From an uncultured Phycisphaerae bacterium (lineage in GTDB: Bacteria > Planctomycetota > Phycisphaerae > UBA1845 > Fen-1342): a stretch of 64,000 nucleotides of DNA. Of the stretch, positions 43,338 through 50,935 are shown piece by piece. The notes beneath the pieces were generated by a model, which was not told where the DNA came from, did not search any database, and worked only from the letters and a program-made list of their open reading frames with translations. The stretch covers positions 203,173 through 267,172 of the forward strand of contig CALGJV010000011.1 in the NCBI GenBank assembly GCA_937928595.1, given 5' to 3'. A program made the translations under genes and the position numbers. Every line of letters begins with the position of its first letter. The stretch's first letter is position 1.

Positions 43338-44702
43338 CTAGCCGATCATCACCCGCTCGGTCGGGTACCGGTACAGCGTGCGGGCCCGCGGCAGCACGGC
43401 CACCGCGAGCGTCAACGGCCCGACGCGGCCCATGAACATCGTGAAGACGATCGAGAGTTTACCCCACGGCGAGAACTGGGCCGAGAGCGACACGGGCGCG
43501 TCCGGGTGGGCCGACAGGCCGACCGTGGCGAAGGCCGAGATCTGCTCGAAGACGAGCTGCTCCAGGCGGAAGGCCTTGGACTGCTCGATCATGGACAGCA
43601 CCAGCACGCCGCCCATGTTCCACAGGCCCGCGATCGCCAGCAGCAGCGCGGCCCGCCGCACCAGCCCCGGGGGGATGTGCCGTTCGAACAGGCGGACGCC
43701 CTCCCGCCCGGTCAGGCGGCTGCGGACGCGGGCCGACCAGACCGCGGCCGTCGTCGTCTTGATGCCCCCGGCGCACGAGCCCGGCGAGCCGCCGATGAAC
43801 ATGAGGCCGATCAGGATCAGCAGCGACGGCAGCGGCAGCGCACCGATGTCGACGGTGTTGAAGCCGGCGGTCCGGGCCGTCACCGACTGGAAGAGCGCGT
43901 GCACGATCCGCAGGCCCCAGGTGTCTTCCGTCGGCGTGAGGCCCGTGAACAGTAGTGCGGCGGCGCCGCCGAACACCAGCAGCGCGCTCGTCGCCAGCAC
44001 GACCTTGGAGTGCAGCGTCCACACCACCACGCGCGGCCGCCGGCCGCGGAGTCGGCACCAGCCGCGTTGCAGCGTTTCGAGCAGAACCAGGTAGCCCAGG
44101 CCGCCGATCACGATGAGCGCCATCAGCGTCCCGACGATCAGCGGCGAATCCCGCAGCCCGACCACGTTGTCGGAGTAGACCGAGAAGCCCGCGTTGCAGT
44201 AGGCCGCCACGGCGAGAAACGCGGCCTCAAACCAGCCGTGCGCACGCTGCGGATGGCCTTGCAGCCCCCAGTAGATCAGGACGGTGCCGAGCGCCTCGAA
44301 CACGAACGTCAGCACGAAGATGCCGAACAGCGCGCGCCGCAGGTTCAGGCGGGCCGGCCCCTCGAAAAACGAGCTCTGCCACGCGAGGTGCCCCGAAAAC
44401 GACAGGCGGAGGTGCAGGAGCTGCACGACCAGCGCCCCGAACGTCATGATCCCCAGCCCGCCGAGCTGGATCAGCACCAGGATCACGACTTTGCCGAAGT
44501 GTGTGAACGCGTGCTCGGTGTCCACCGTGATCAGTCCGGTCACGCAGACGGCCGAGGTCGCGGTGAACAGCGCGTCGACCCACCCCACCGGCTCGGCGGC
44601 GTGCGCGGCGGGCAGGCGCAGCAGCACGGCGCCGCCCAGGATCAGGGCGGCGAACGTGCCGGCCAGCAGGAACTCCGGACGGTTCAGCAGGGATCGCAGC
44701 AA
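43338..44702 (-). CDS. KtrB/TrkH-type potassium transport membrane subunit
   Basis: A 454-aa K+ transporter pore subunit. Four pore loops are visible: TSAVCVTGLITVD, AAYCNAGFSVYS, VTARTAGFNTVDIG and FEQISAFATVGLSA. Each has the selectivity-filter glycine. GSCAGGIKTTT, between the third loop and the next helix, is conserved in KtrB and TrkH. The start appears to be TTG at 44702 with GGAAG 8 nt upstream. It forms a two-gene operon with the RCK regulator, 9 bp apart. The operon supplies potassium uptake, with RCK nucleotide binding as the likely control. Confidence 0.93.
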   Translation of the reverse strand: MLRSLLNRPEFLLAGTFAALILGGAVLLRLPAAHAAEPVGWVDALFTATSAVCVTGLITVDTEHAFTHFGKVVILVLIQLGGLGIMTFGALVVQLLHLRLSFSGHLAWQSSFFEGPARLNLRRALFGIFVLTFVFEALGTVLIYWGLQGHPQRAHGWFEAAFLAVAAYCNAGFSVYSDNVVGLRDSPLIVGTLMALIVIGGLGYLVLLETLQRGWCRLRGRRPRVVVWTLHSKVVLATSALLVFGGAAALLFTGLTPTEDTWGLRIVHALFQSVTARTAGFNTVDIGALPLPSLLILIGLMFIGGSPGSCAGGIKTTTAAVWSARVRSRLTGREGVRLFERHIPPGLVRRAALLLAIAGLWNMGGVLVLSMIEQSKAFRLEQLVFEQISAFATVGLSAHPDAPVSLSAQFSPWGKLSIVFTMFMGRVGPLTLAVAVLPRARTLYRYPTERVMIG

Positions 44703-44852
44703 CGCGTCGCTTCCGAGACGGCTTGGGCGGCCCGCGCGCCGCCAACCCCGGTAGGATACCGGCGCCGCACCGGGGGTACAGGGCGCTGCGCTTGACCCTC
44801 GGCGCCCGGCGGCGGATCATGCCCGGTGACGCCCCGGAGATCGCCGGCTGCG

Positions 44853-45146
44853 ATGGCCAAACTCCCGAAGAACCTGAAGTTCGAGGATGCCCTGGCACGG
44901 CTCGAGGCGATCGTTTCGGCAATGGAGTCGGGCGAGATCGGCATCGAGGAGTCCATCAGCCGCTACGAAGAGGCGATGGCCCTGGCCACGCACTGCCGCC
45001 AGATCCTCGACGCGGCGGAGCTCCGCATCCAGCAGATCCAGGCCGACGCCTCCGGCCGGCTGACCGCGACGCCGTTCGAGGCCCCCGCGGCGGCGGATGA
45101 ACCGGCGGAGTCCGACGGCGACGACGACCAGCAGAGCCGCGCGTGA
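44853..45146 (+). CDS. xseB: Exodeoxyribonuclease VII small subunit
   Basis: The small subunit of exonuclease VII, which degrades single-stranded DNA to oligonucleotides. The core motif is LKFEDALARLEAIVSAMESG followed by IEESISRYEEAMALATHC, the family signature. It has 97 aa because of an acidic, disordered tail (AADEPAESDGDDDQQ). Start at ATG 44853; a GTG at 44826 is also possible. TAGGAT at 44752-44757 may be the -10 box. No xseA is present in the window, which is unusual. It is followed 46 bp later by the ComF-like gene on the same strand. Confidence 0.9.
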   Translation: MAKLPKNLKFEDALARLEAIVSAMESGEIGIEESISRYEEAMALATHCRQILDAAELRIQQIQADASGRLTATPFEAPAAADEPAESDGDDDQQSRA

Positions 45147-45192
45147 GGTTCGGGCCGGGTCGCCGGCGGCGCGGCAGGGTGGTGCGGTACGC

Positions 45193-46089
45193 ATGGGTGG
45201 AACGTTGGGAACCCTGGCACAGCGGACGGCGGCGGTCGGCCGCGACCTGCTCCGTGGGTTGCTCGCGGCGGCGCTGCCGCCGACGTGCGTCGCCTGTGGC
45301 GGCTGGTTGACGGACGGCCGGGGGTTGGCTTGTGCGGACTGCCACGCGCTGCTGAACGCCCGCCGCCGGCTGCCGTACTGCCGCCGCTGCGGCCGGACGC
45401 TGCCGGCGGCCGCGATCCATGCCGATGGCTGTGCCCGCTGCCGGACGGAGGCGTTCTGGAACGTGGCGGCCGTGGCTCGGGCAGGGCCGTACACCGGGCC
45501 GCTGCGGGACCTGCTGCTCGACCTCAAGTACCGCGGGCGGGAGCGCAACGCCGAGTACGCCTGCGACCTGCTGGCTGACGAGCTTCGGGAGTGCGGCTGG
45601 GCGCACACGCTGGACGCGCTCGTTCCGGTGCCGATGCACTGGCTGCGGCGGCGTCAGCGGCCGTGCGACCACGCACGCCTGTTGGCCGAGGCGCTGGGCC
45701 GGCGGCTGCGTGTGCCGGTGGTCCGGCTCGTGCGGCGCGCGCGACACGCGCCCAGTCAGACGCAGCAACGGGGGAAGATGGCCCGCTTCGAGAACGTGCG
45801 GGGGTGCTTCGCGACGCGCGACTGGTGGCGGGAGCGCGTGCCGATGCCGCTGCGACCCTGGCTGGGTTGGTGGCCGGCACCGGACCTGCGCGGCAAGAGT
45901 GTCTGCATCGTTGACAACCTGATTGTCGCGGGCGCAACCGTGCACGAGGTGTCGAAGATGTTGCGGAAGGCCGGGGCCCGGCGGGTCTACGCGGCCGTCG
46001 TCGCTCGCGGCCCCGCGCCGGGCGACCCTCCGGCGGAGCTGCCGGAGTCGGAGGGAACTCCCCTCGGCGAAACGAAGCCGACGGGGTAG
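45193..46089 (+). CDS. comF: ComF-family phosphoribosyltransferase-like protein
   Basis: A 298-aa ComF-like protein. The N-terminus has a zinc finger region: PPTCVACGGW, ACADC, YCRRCGR and GCARCR. The amidophosphoribosyltransferase-like part has LLLDLKYRGRE, LVPVPMHWLRRRQRPCDHA and SQTQQRGKMARFENVRGCF, typical of ComF. The PRPP loop, usually VLLVDDVxTTGAT, reads VCIVDNLIVAGAT: the second acidic residue is Asn and the two Thr are Val-Ala. Binding of PRPP is therefore doubtful. ComF proteins aid DNA uptake or ssDNA handling; partners ComEA and ComEC are not in the window. Confidence 0.85.
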   Translation: MGGTLGTLAQRTAAVGRDLLRGLLAAALPPTCVACGGWLTDGRGLACADCHALLNARRRLPYCRRCGRTLPAAAIHADGCARCRTEAFWNVAAVARAGPYTGPLRDLLLDLKYRGRERNAEYACDLLADELRECGWAHTLDALVPVPMHWLRRRQRPCDHARLLAEALGRRLRVPVVRLVRRARHAPSQTQQRGKMARFENVRGCFATRDWWRERVPMPLRPWLGWWPAPDLRGKSVCIVDNLIVAGATVHEVSKMLRKAGARRVYAAVVARGPAPGDPPAELPESEGTPLGETKPTG

Positions 46090-46101
46090 GGCTGCTCGGG
46101 T

Positions 46102-46665
46102 CTATGCCGTCCGAGTCAGCCACCAGAGATATTCCGTGTTCCCGCCGTGGCCGCGGAGCGGGCTCTCGATTTCCCCGGCGATGCTCCACCCCAGGCCCGT
46201 CACGTCGGCCCGACACCGCGCGAGGATCTCGGCCAGCCGCTCGGCCGGCACGACGCCCGCATGCCGGGCCTGCGGCGGCGCTTCGTATTGCGGTTTAACG
46301 AGCGTGATGACCGATCCCCCGGGGCGCAGGGCCCGCTGCGCCGCCGGCAGGATGAGCCGCTGCGGGGTCCAGCCTACATCGACCGACACGAGGTCGATCG
46401 GCTCGGGCGCGACGAAGTGCAGCGCGTTCGTCCGTTCGTGAACGACGACGCGGGGGTCGCGCCGCAGCCGATACGCGAGCACCCCGTAGCCGGGCTCGAC
46501 CGCATGCACACGTGCCGCACCGTGCTGAAGCAGGCAGTCGACGAAGCCGCCGACGTGGCTGCCGAAATCCAAACATACCCGGTCGCGCACGTCCAGCGCG
46601 AACGCCCGGAGCGCGGCCGCGAGCTTCTCACCGCCGCGCGAGACGTACGGCCCCGGCGCGGGCAT
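46102..46665 (-). CDS. TlyA-like rRNA methyltransferase without S4 domain
   Basis: A 187-aa FtsJ-like SAM-dependent methyltransferase. It starts with PYVSRGGEKLAAALRAF, the sequence that follows the S4 domain in TlyA/hemolysin-like 2'-O-methyltransferases. SAM site: VCLDFGSHVGGFVDCLLQ. Then VHAVEPGYGVLAYRLR, DLVSVDVGWTPQRLILP and TLVKPQYEAP. The usual N-terminal S4 domain (about 60 residues) is absent. The ATG at 46665 lies 2 bp after the stop of the lipoprotein gene, which supports this start. FtsJ/RrmJ is an alternative, but SRGGEKL favours TlyA. Confidence 0.85.
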   Translation of the reverse strand: MPAPGPYVSRGGEKLAAALRAFALDVRDRVCLDFGSHVGGFVDCLLQHGAARVHAVEPGYGVLAYRLRRDPRVVVHERTNALHFVAPEPIDLVSVDVGWTPQRLILPAAQRALRPGGSVITLVKPQYEAPPQARHAGVVPAERLAEILARCRADVTGLGWSIAGEIESPLRGHGGNTEYLWWLTRTA

Positions 46666-46667
46666 GG

Positions 46668-47180
46668 TCAGGGCCGGGCGCGGTCCGGCCGCACCGGCCC
46701 CCAGACGCCGTTGCGCGAGCGCTCGAACTCGTCGATCGGCGAGGCCGCATGCCACTCCATGCCCTGCCCGTCGAGGACGAGCGTGATGCCCTGACGGCGG
46801 TCCGCTTCCAGTTGCGCACGGTCGATCCGCAGCCGGCGCACGTTGTACGTGTCGAGCTCCAACCGCTGGGCTGTGCGGCGGACCTCCCGCACGCGCGGCG
46901 GTTCGTCCGACACGAAAACGCCGGTGACGGTCAGATACGGCGGGCTCTCGGCGTCGACGGGCGGGACCGCAGGCGCCTCACCGGACGGTGCGGTCGGGGC
47001 GAATCCGTCGTCCGCTGGCTCCCCTTGTTTCGCCGGTTCCTGGGGCGACGCGGGTTCGGCCGTGTTCGGCGGAGTGGCCGTGGGCCCGCGCGTGCCGGCC
47101 GGCGGCGGAGTCTCGCACGCGCAGAGGAAGAACCCGCAGAGGGCCGCCAAGGCGAGACCGCACCTAGGGACATGCCGCAT
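46668..47180 (-). CDS. Small lipoprotein
   Basis: A 170-aa exported protein. The signal peptide ends in a lipobox FLCAC, so the cysteine would be lipidated. A Pro/Ala/Glu-rich linker (about 25-75) is followed by a beta-rich part with LTVTGVFVSDEPPRVREVRR and ITLVLDGQGMEWHAASP. I do not recognise a family. The stop is 2 bp from the TlyA-like start, so the two are probably cotranscribed; a functional link is not obvious. Confidence 0.75.
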   Translation of the reverse strand: MRHVPRCGLALAALCGFFLCACETPPPAGTRGPTATPPNTAEPASPQEPAKQGEPADDGFAPTAPSGEAPAVPPVDAESPPYLTVTGVFVSDEPPRVREVRRTAQRLELDTYNVRRLRIDRAQLEADRRQGITLVLDGQGMEWHAASPIDEFERSRNGVWGPVRPDRARP

Positions 47181-47303
47181 GTTCGATCTCCCGGCCGAGC
47201 GGACGCCCGCCCCGGGCCCCGACCGATCCGGTCGAGACCTGGGAGCGACCGCTCACGCGGCGTATCTTACCGGCCGGGGGCGGAATGGTGACAGGCGCGC
47301 CGG

Positions 47304-49601
47304 CTACTGCGCCGGGTACACGATCAGCCGGTCGTGGACCAACAGCACGATGTCATCGTGCCCGTCGCCGGTCACGTCGCCGACCAGCACCTCGCGAAGC
47401 TGTCCGCGCATGTCCGGCGAGTCCGAGAAGCGTTTGCCCTGGAACACCTGGAACCGCAGCGCCCGCACCAGCGCGCCGTCCGGCGCCGAGGTCACGATCT
47501 CAAGGGCCGCCTTGCCGGCGTCGACGACGACGACGTCGCGGATGCCGTCGTGGTTGACGTCTCCAATCGCCGTGTCCGCCAGCCAGGCGTCCTTCGCGTC
47601 GGATTGGTACGTCTGCTTCTCAACGAGCGTCGGGACGCGCTGGTCCGGCACCAGCAGCGCCACCTTGTCCGGGTCCGCCAGCAGGACGCCGACGCCCTCC
47701 TCCGAGCCCAGCGGCAGCGATTCCATGCCGGTCACGTCGAAACTGCCCACCGGCATGGACTGCACCACGCCGTACGTCCCCTCGGCCTTGCGCTTCTGCA
47801 CGAGCAGGTCGCGGGCCTTGCGCTCGTACATCACCAGCGTCGGTCCCGCGCCTGCCGCTCCCGGCAACGCCGCCAGGCCCGTGATCTGCGCGTCCGCGGT
47901 CTCCGCGCTGTACTGATCCACGACCGTCCAGCGGCCGTCCTTGACTCGCAGCGCCCGCACGATGTTCCCCTGGGCCAGCAGCAGCTCCGGCCGGCCGTCG
48001 TCGTCGACGTCCGCGTACGCCGCGCCCGGCGGATCGACCTCCTTGAGCATCGCCGCCCGGCTCTCGGGGCCGCGCAACGCCCGGAACTCGCCGTGCTCAT
48101 CCTGAAGGAAGGCCCGGGGCGCCGCGAAGCGCACGAACAACAGCAGGTCGTTGCGGCCGTCCTGGTTCAGGTCGAGTACGCGGAGGCCGGACGGATCGTC
48201 CGAGACATCCTCCAGCTTTTGCTTCTGCTCGTTCGTGCCGTCGCCGGCCCCGACGACGAGGTGATAGTCGTCGTCCTGGCGGGTGACGTACGCGCGGAAG
48301 ACCGCCGGCGCGTCCGTCGTGCGGCGGCCGAACGCGACCACCAGGGGTTCGCCCTGCGTCGGTACCTCGGCGGGAAACGTCAGCCGCCCCTCCTGCCACC
48401 GGCTGACGCCGATGGCCTTTTCCTGCGGGCTGACGGTCACGACCTCCGGCCGGTCGTCGCCATCGATGTCGGCGATGCAGACGTCGCTGGTCTTGAGCAG
48501 GGCGGGGTACGCGGTGCCGGGGCCGAGGCCGCCGCGGGCGCCGTGGAAGAGAATGAGTTGGCCGGCATCCGGATCGACCGTGACGACGTCAATCCGCCCG
48601 TCGGCATCCACGTCGCCCAGCGCGAGCGGACGGCGCTTGCTGGGGCTCTTGACCGGATACGAGTAGCGGTACTGCGGCCAGTCGTCGGCGACGCCGGTCT
48701 CGGGGGCGATATCCCAGTGGTAGAGCTGCACGCGCCCGGTCGCGAACTCGATGCCGTACAGCACATCGCCGCGGGCCGGGCCGTCGCTGCGCCCCAGCGC
48801 CGGACCGACCGTCATGCTGCGCAGTCGCGGCACGCGGACGGGCCGCAGGGCGGCCATCGTGCCGGTTTCGGTCTGAAGGCAAACGTACAGTCCGTAGCGG
48901 TCCTCGTCCGACCCGATGACGAGGTCCTGCCGACCGTCCCCGTTGAGGTCCAGCGCGAGCATGAGCATCGGGCTCGGGATGCCGTGCACCAGCCGCACCG
49001 GCTTGCCCAGGCCGCCGTCCGGTTTCTGGAGGAAGAGCTGCAGTACGCTGCTGCCCAGCAGGGCCACATCCGTCTGGCCGTCGTGGTTGAAGTCCCCGGT
49101 CGCGAGGCAGCCGCTCCGAGGCTCGCCGTCCGGCGCGCGGACGCTGTCCACCGGTCCGAAGCCGCCCTGTGCGAGTCCCGGCAGCACGACGAGCTCTTTC
49201 GGCTCGCCGAAGAACACGATGTCCGGCCGGCCGTCGCCGGTCACGTCCGCCACCTCGTGACTGGCGACCCGGTAGTTCACCGGGATGCTCTCGTTCCGAA
49301 GGGGGCCGCGGTCGGGCACTTCGTTGCGTTCGAGTTCCGTCGCGGCCGGCGGTGCCGCACCGGGCTGCGGTTGATAAAAGACCTCGAACCGGCTTTGCTG
49401 GCCGTTCCAGAAGATGATGTCCTTGCGGCCGTCGCCATCCAGGTCCGCGATGCGCAAGTGCGCGATCCCGGGCTTGATCTTGTAGATCTGGAGCGCGTCG
49501 AACCCGAAGTACTGGGCGAGTGAGGCCTTCTGAGCGTCCGTCAGCGGCGGCGCGTCGGCGCTGAGCAGGGCGGCGACGAGCGCGATGGCAAGCAGTGGCA
49601 T
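47304..49601 (-). CDS. Secreted FG-GAP/VCBS repeat protein
   Basis: A 765-aa exported protein with a short signal peptide (LLAIALVAALLSA) and about ten FG-GAP/VCBS Ca-binding loops: DLDGDGRKDI, DVTGDGRPDI, DFNHDGQTDV, DLNGDGRQDL, DVDADGRIDV, DIDGDDRPEV, DLNQDGRNDL, DVDDDGRPEL, DVNHDGIRDV and DVTGDGHDDI. These form a beta-propeller-like architecture, probably two propellers. No enzymatic domain is seen; the protein may bind carbohydrate or matrix. TAGAAT on the minus strand at 49682-49677 gives a leader of about 70 nt. Confidence 0.88.
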   Translation of the reverse strand: MPLLAIALVAALLSADAPPLTDAQKASLAQYFGFDALQIYKIKPGIAHLRIADLDGDGRKDIIFWNGQQSRFEVFYQPQPGAAPPAATELERNEVPDRGPLRNESIPVNYRVASHEVADVTGDGRPDIVFFGEPKELVVLPGLAQGGFGPVDSVRAPDGEPRSGCLATGDFNHDGQTDVALLGSSVLQLFLQKPDGGLGKPVRLVHGIPSPMLMLALDLNGDGRQDLVIGSDEDRYGLYVCLQTETGTMAALRPVRVPRLRSMTVGPALGRSDGPARGDVLYGIEFATGRVQLYHWDIAPETGVADDWPQYRYSYPVKSPSKRRPLALGDVDADGRIDVVTVDPDAGQLILFHGARGGLGPGTAYPALLKTSDVCIADIDGDDRPEVVTVSPQEKAIGVSRWQEGRLTFPAEVPTQGEPLVVAFGRRTTDAPAVFRAYVTRQDDDYHLVVGAGDGTNEQKQKLEDVSDDPSGLRVLDLNQDGRNDLLLFVRFAAPRAFLQDEHGEFRALRGPESRAAMLKEVDPPGAAYADVDDDGRPELLLAQGNIVRALRVKDGRWTVVDQYSAETADAQITGLAALPGAAGAGPTLVMYERKARDLLVQKRKAEGTYGVVQSMPVGSFDVTGMESLPLGSEEGVGVLLADPDKVALLVPDQRVPTLVEKQTYQSDAKDAWLADTAIGDVNHDGIRDVVVVDAGKAALEIVTSAPDGALVRALRFQVFQGKRFSDSPDMRGQLREVLVGDVTGDGHDDIVLLVHDRLIVYPAQ

Positions 49602-49676
49602 GCGCGACCTCCCGGAGCGGCGGCGGACGGTGGTAGAGCCGGATCTCGCCGCGGTGCGGCACCGAGCCGCGGGGAC

Positions 49677-49714
49677 ATTCTAGGCGGGCGCTCACCGTTC
49701 GGGGAGCACCCGCC
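49677..49714 (-). promoter_or_regulatory. -10-like element and adjacent hairpin upstream of FG-GAP gene
   Basis: On the minus strand a hairpin GGCGGGTGCTC/GAGCGCCCGCC (49714-49683, one mismatch) is directly followed by TAGAAT (49682-49677). The hairpin could terminate transcription from the LTXXQ-like gene side or overlap the promoter as an operator. Confidence 0.35.
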
Positions 49715-49813
49715 TCGGACACTTCCGTTCACTCGCGGCTGCCGCAGAAAGCGGTGGGCGAACCGGACCGAGGCCGGGTCGCCCACGGACACGCTCGTTT
49801 CGTCGCCGGATGC

Positions 49814-50656
49814 CTACTGGGGCGGCTCGGCGGGCGGCGGCGGGGTGGCCGTCGGCCGCGCCGGCGGTGCCGGGGGCGCCGGCGGACCGGAATGCGTATC
49901 GGAGAGGGCCGGGTCCCGGGGCGGCGCCGGGAAGGTGACCCGCACCGGCGGAGGCGCGCCGCCCCGCAGGTCCTCGATCTCGGTGTTGAACTTGGCGAGC
50001 TGGGCCGGCGTCAGAAGCCCCCGCACACGTTCGATGTACTTTTCCACGCGCTCGTTCGTGTCTTCTTTGCCGGGTGGGTTCGTGGAGACTTCCGTCCGGA
50101 AGTCGGCCGTAACCTGCTCCAGCCGCTGCTCCTGCTCGGCGGTCAAGTCAAGCGCCCGCGCGATCCGCAGGACGTGGATGGGCCGCAGCGAAATGTCGCC
50201 GATGGACTCGGCCTGGAGGCGCACCGCGGCCAGCCGTTCGCGCTGCTCGGGCGTCAGTGCCTGCTCGAGCCCCTCGAAAAAGGCTTCCTCGGCCCGCCGA
50301 CCGGGCGACATGAGCTTCATTTCTTCCTGGAGCTTGCGGGCCAGTTCCATATTGCCGTCGGCCCGGGCCTTCTGGACCTCCGCGAACTTGTCGCGAATCT
50401 GGGCCATCAGCTCCTGCGACTTCTCCGGGGTGCTTTGTTCGGCCAGCGCCGCCCGATACTCGGTCAGCAGTGCTTCGGCCTGGCTCTTCTGCGCCTCCGT
50501 CAGCTTGAGCTGCTTGCAGATCCAGCGCAGCTTGGCCTCGCCCTTGGGGCCTTCCTCCTGCGGGGGGGCGGCCGGACGCACGGCCGCTCCGGTGGGCTGT
50601 CCGGCGGCCAAGGCGGCTCCCCACACCAGCAGGGCTAAGATCGACAGTCGATTCAT
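49814..50656 (-). CDS. Secreted LTXXQ/Spy-like helical protein
   Basis: A 280-aa exported protein. After a signal peptide (ILALLVWGAALAAG) it is mostly helical and contains four LTxxQ-like motifs: LTEAQKSQAEAL, LTPEQRERLAAV, LTAEQEQRLEQV and LTPAQLAKFNTE. Such motifs are typical of Spy/CpxP-like periplasmic proteins and of related planctomycete proteins. A Pro-rich C-terminus (PPAPPAPPARPTATPPPPAE) follows. A chaperone or stress-sensing role is possible but not shown. GGGAG is 7 nt before the ATG at 50656. It is divergent from the coiled-coil/BRCT-like gene. Confidence 0.78.
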   Translation of the reverse strand: MNRLSILALLVWGAALAAGQPTGAAVRPAAPPQEEGPKGEAKLRWICKQLKLTEAQKSQAEALLTEYRAALAEQSTPEKSQELMAQIRDKFAEVQKARADGNMELARKLQEEMKLMSPGRRAEEAFFEGLEQALTPEQRERLAAVRLQAESIGDISLRPIHVLRIARALDLTAEQEQRLEQVTADFRTEVSTNPPGKEDTNERVEKYIERVRGLLTPAQLAKFNTEIEDLRGGAPPPVRVTFPAPPRDPALSDTHSGPPAPPAPPARPTATPPPPAEPPQ

Positions 50657-50808
50657 GTGGTGCTCCCGCGGAAAAGCGCGATACTTTGCCATTGCCCGCG
50701 GCCCGGGCGGCGACACCCGGCCGCTGCGACTACGAGGATAGCGGTCCCGTGTGCCGGCCGCAACGGCGTCGCCCCGGGGCGGCCGGCCGCCGGCGGCGCG
50801 ATTCCGTT

Positions 50809-50837
50809 TTGACAACGGCGCGGGGTTGTCCCATACT
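50809..50837 (+). promoter_or_regulatory. Strong sigma-70-like promoter
   Basis: TTGACA (50809-50814), 17-bp spacer, CATACT (50832-50837). It drives the coiled-coil membrane protein starting at 50936, with a leader of about 90 nt. This is the best match to the sigma-70 consensus in the window. Confidence 0.7.
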
Positions 50838-50935
50838 CGTGCGGCCCGCTCCCGGGACGTACCAGCGGTGTCGGCGGACGCGTCGTCGACGGCGTCGGGG
50901 GGCGGACGGTGACTGGGATCCAACAGGAGTTTGCG

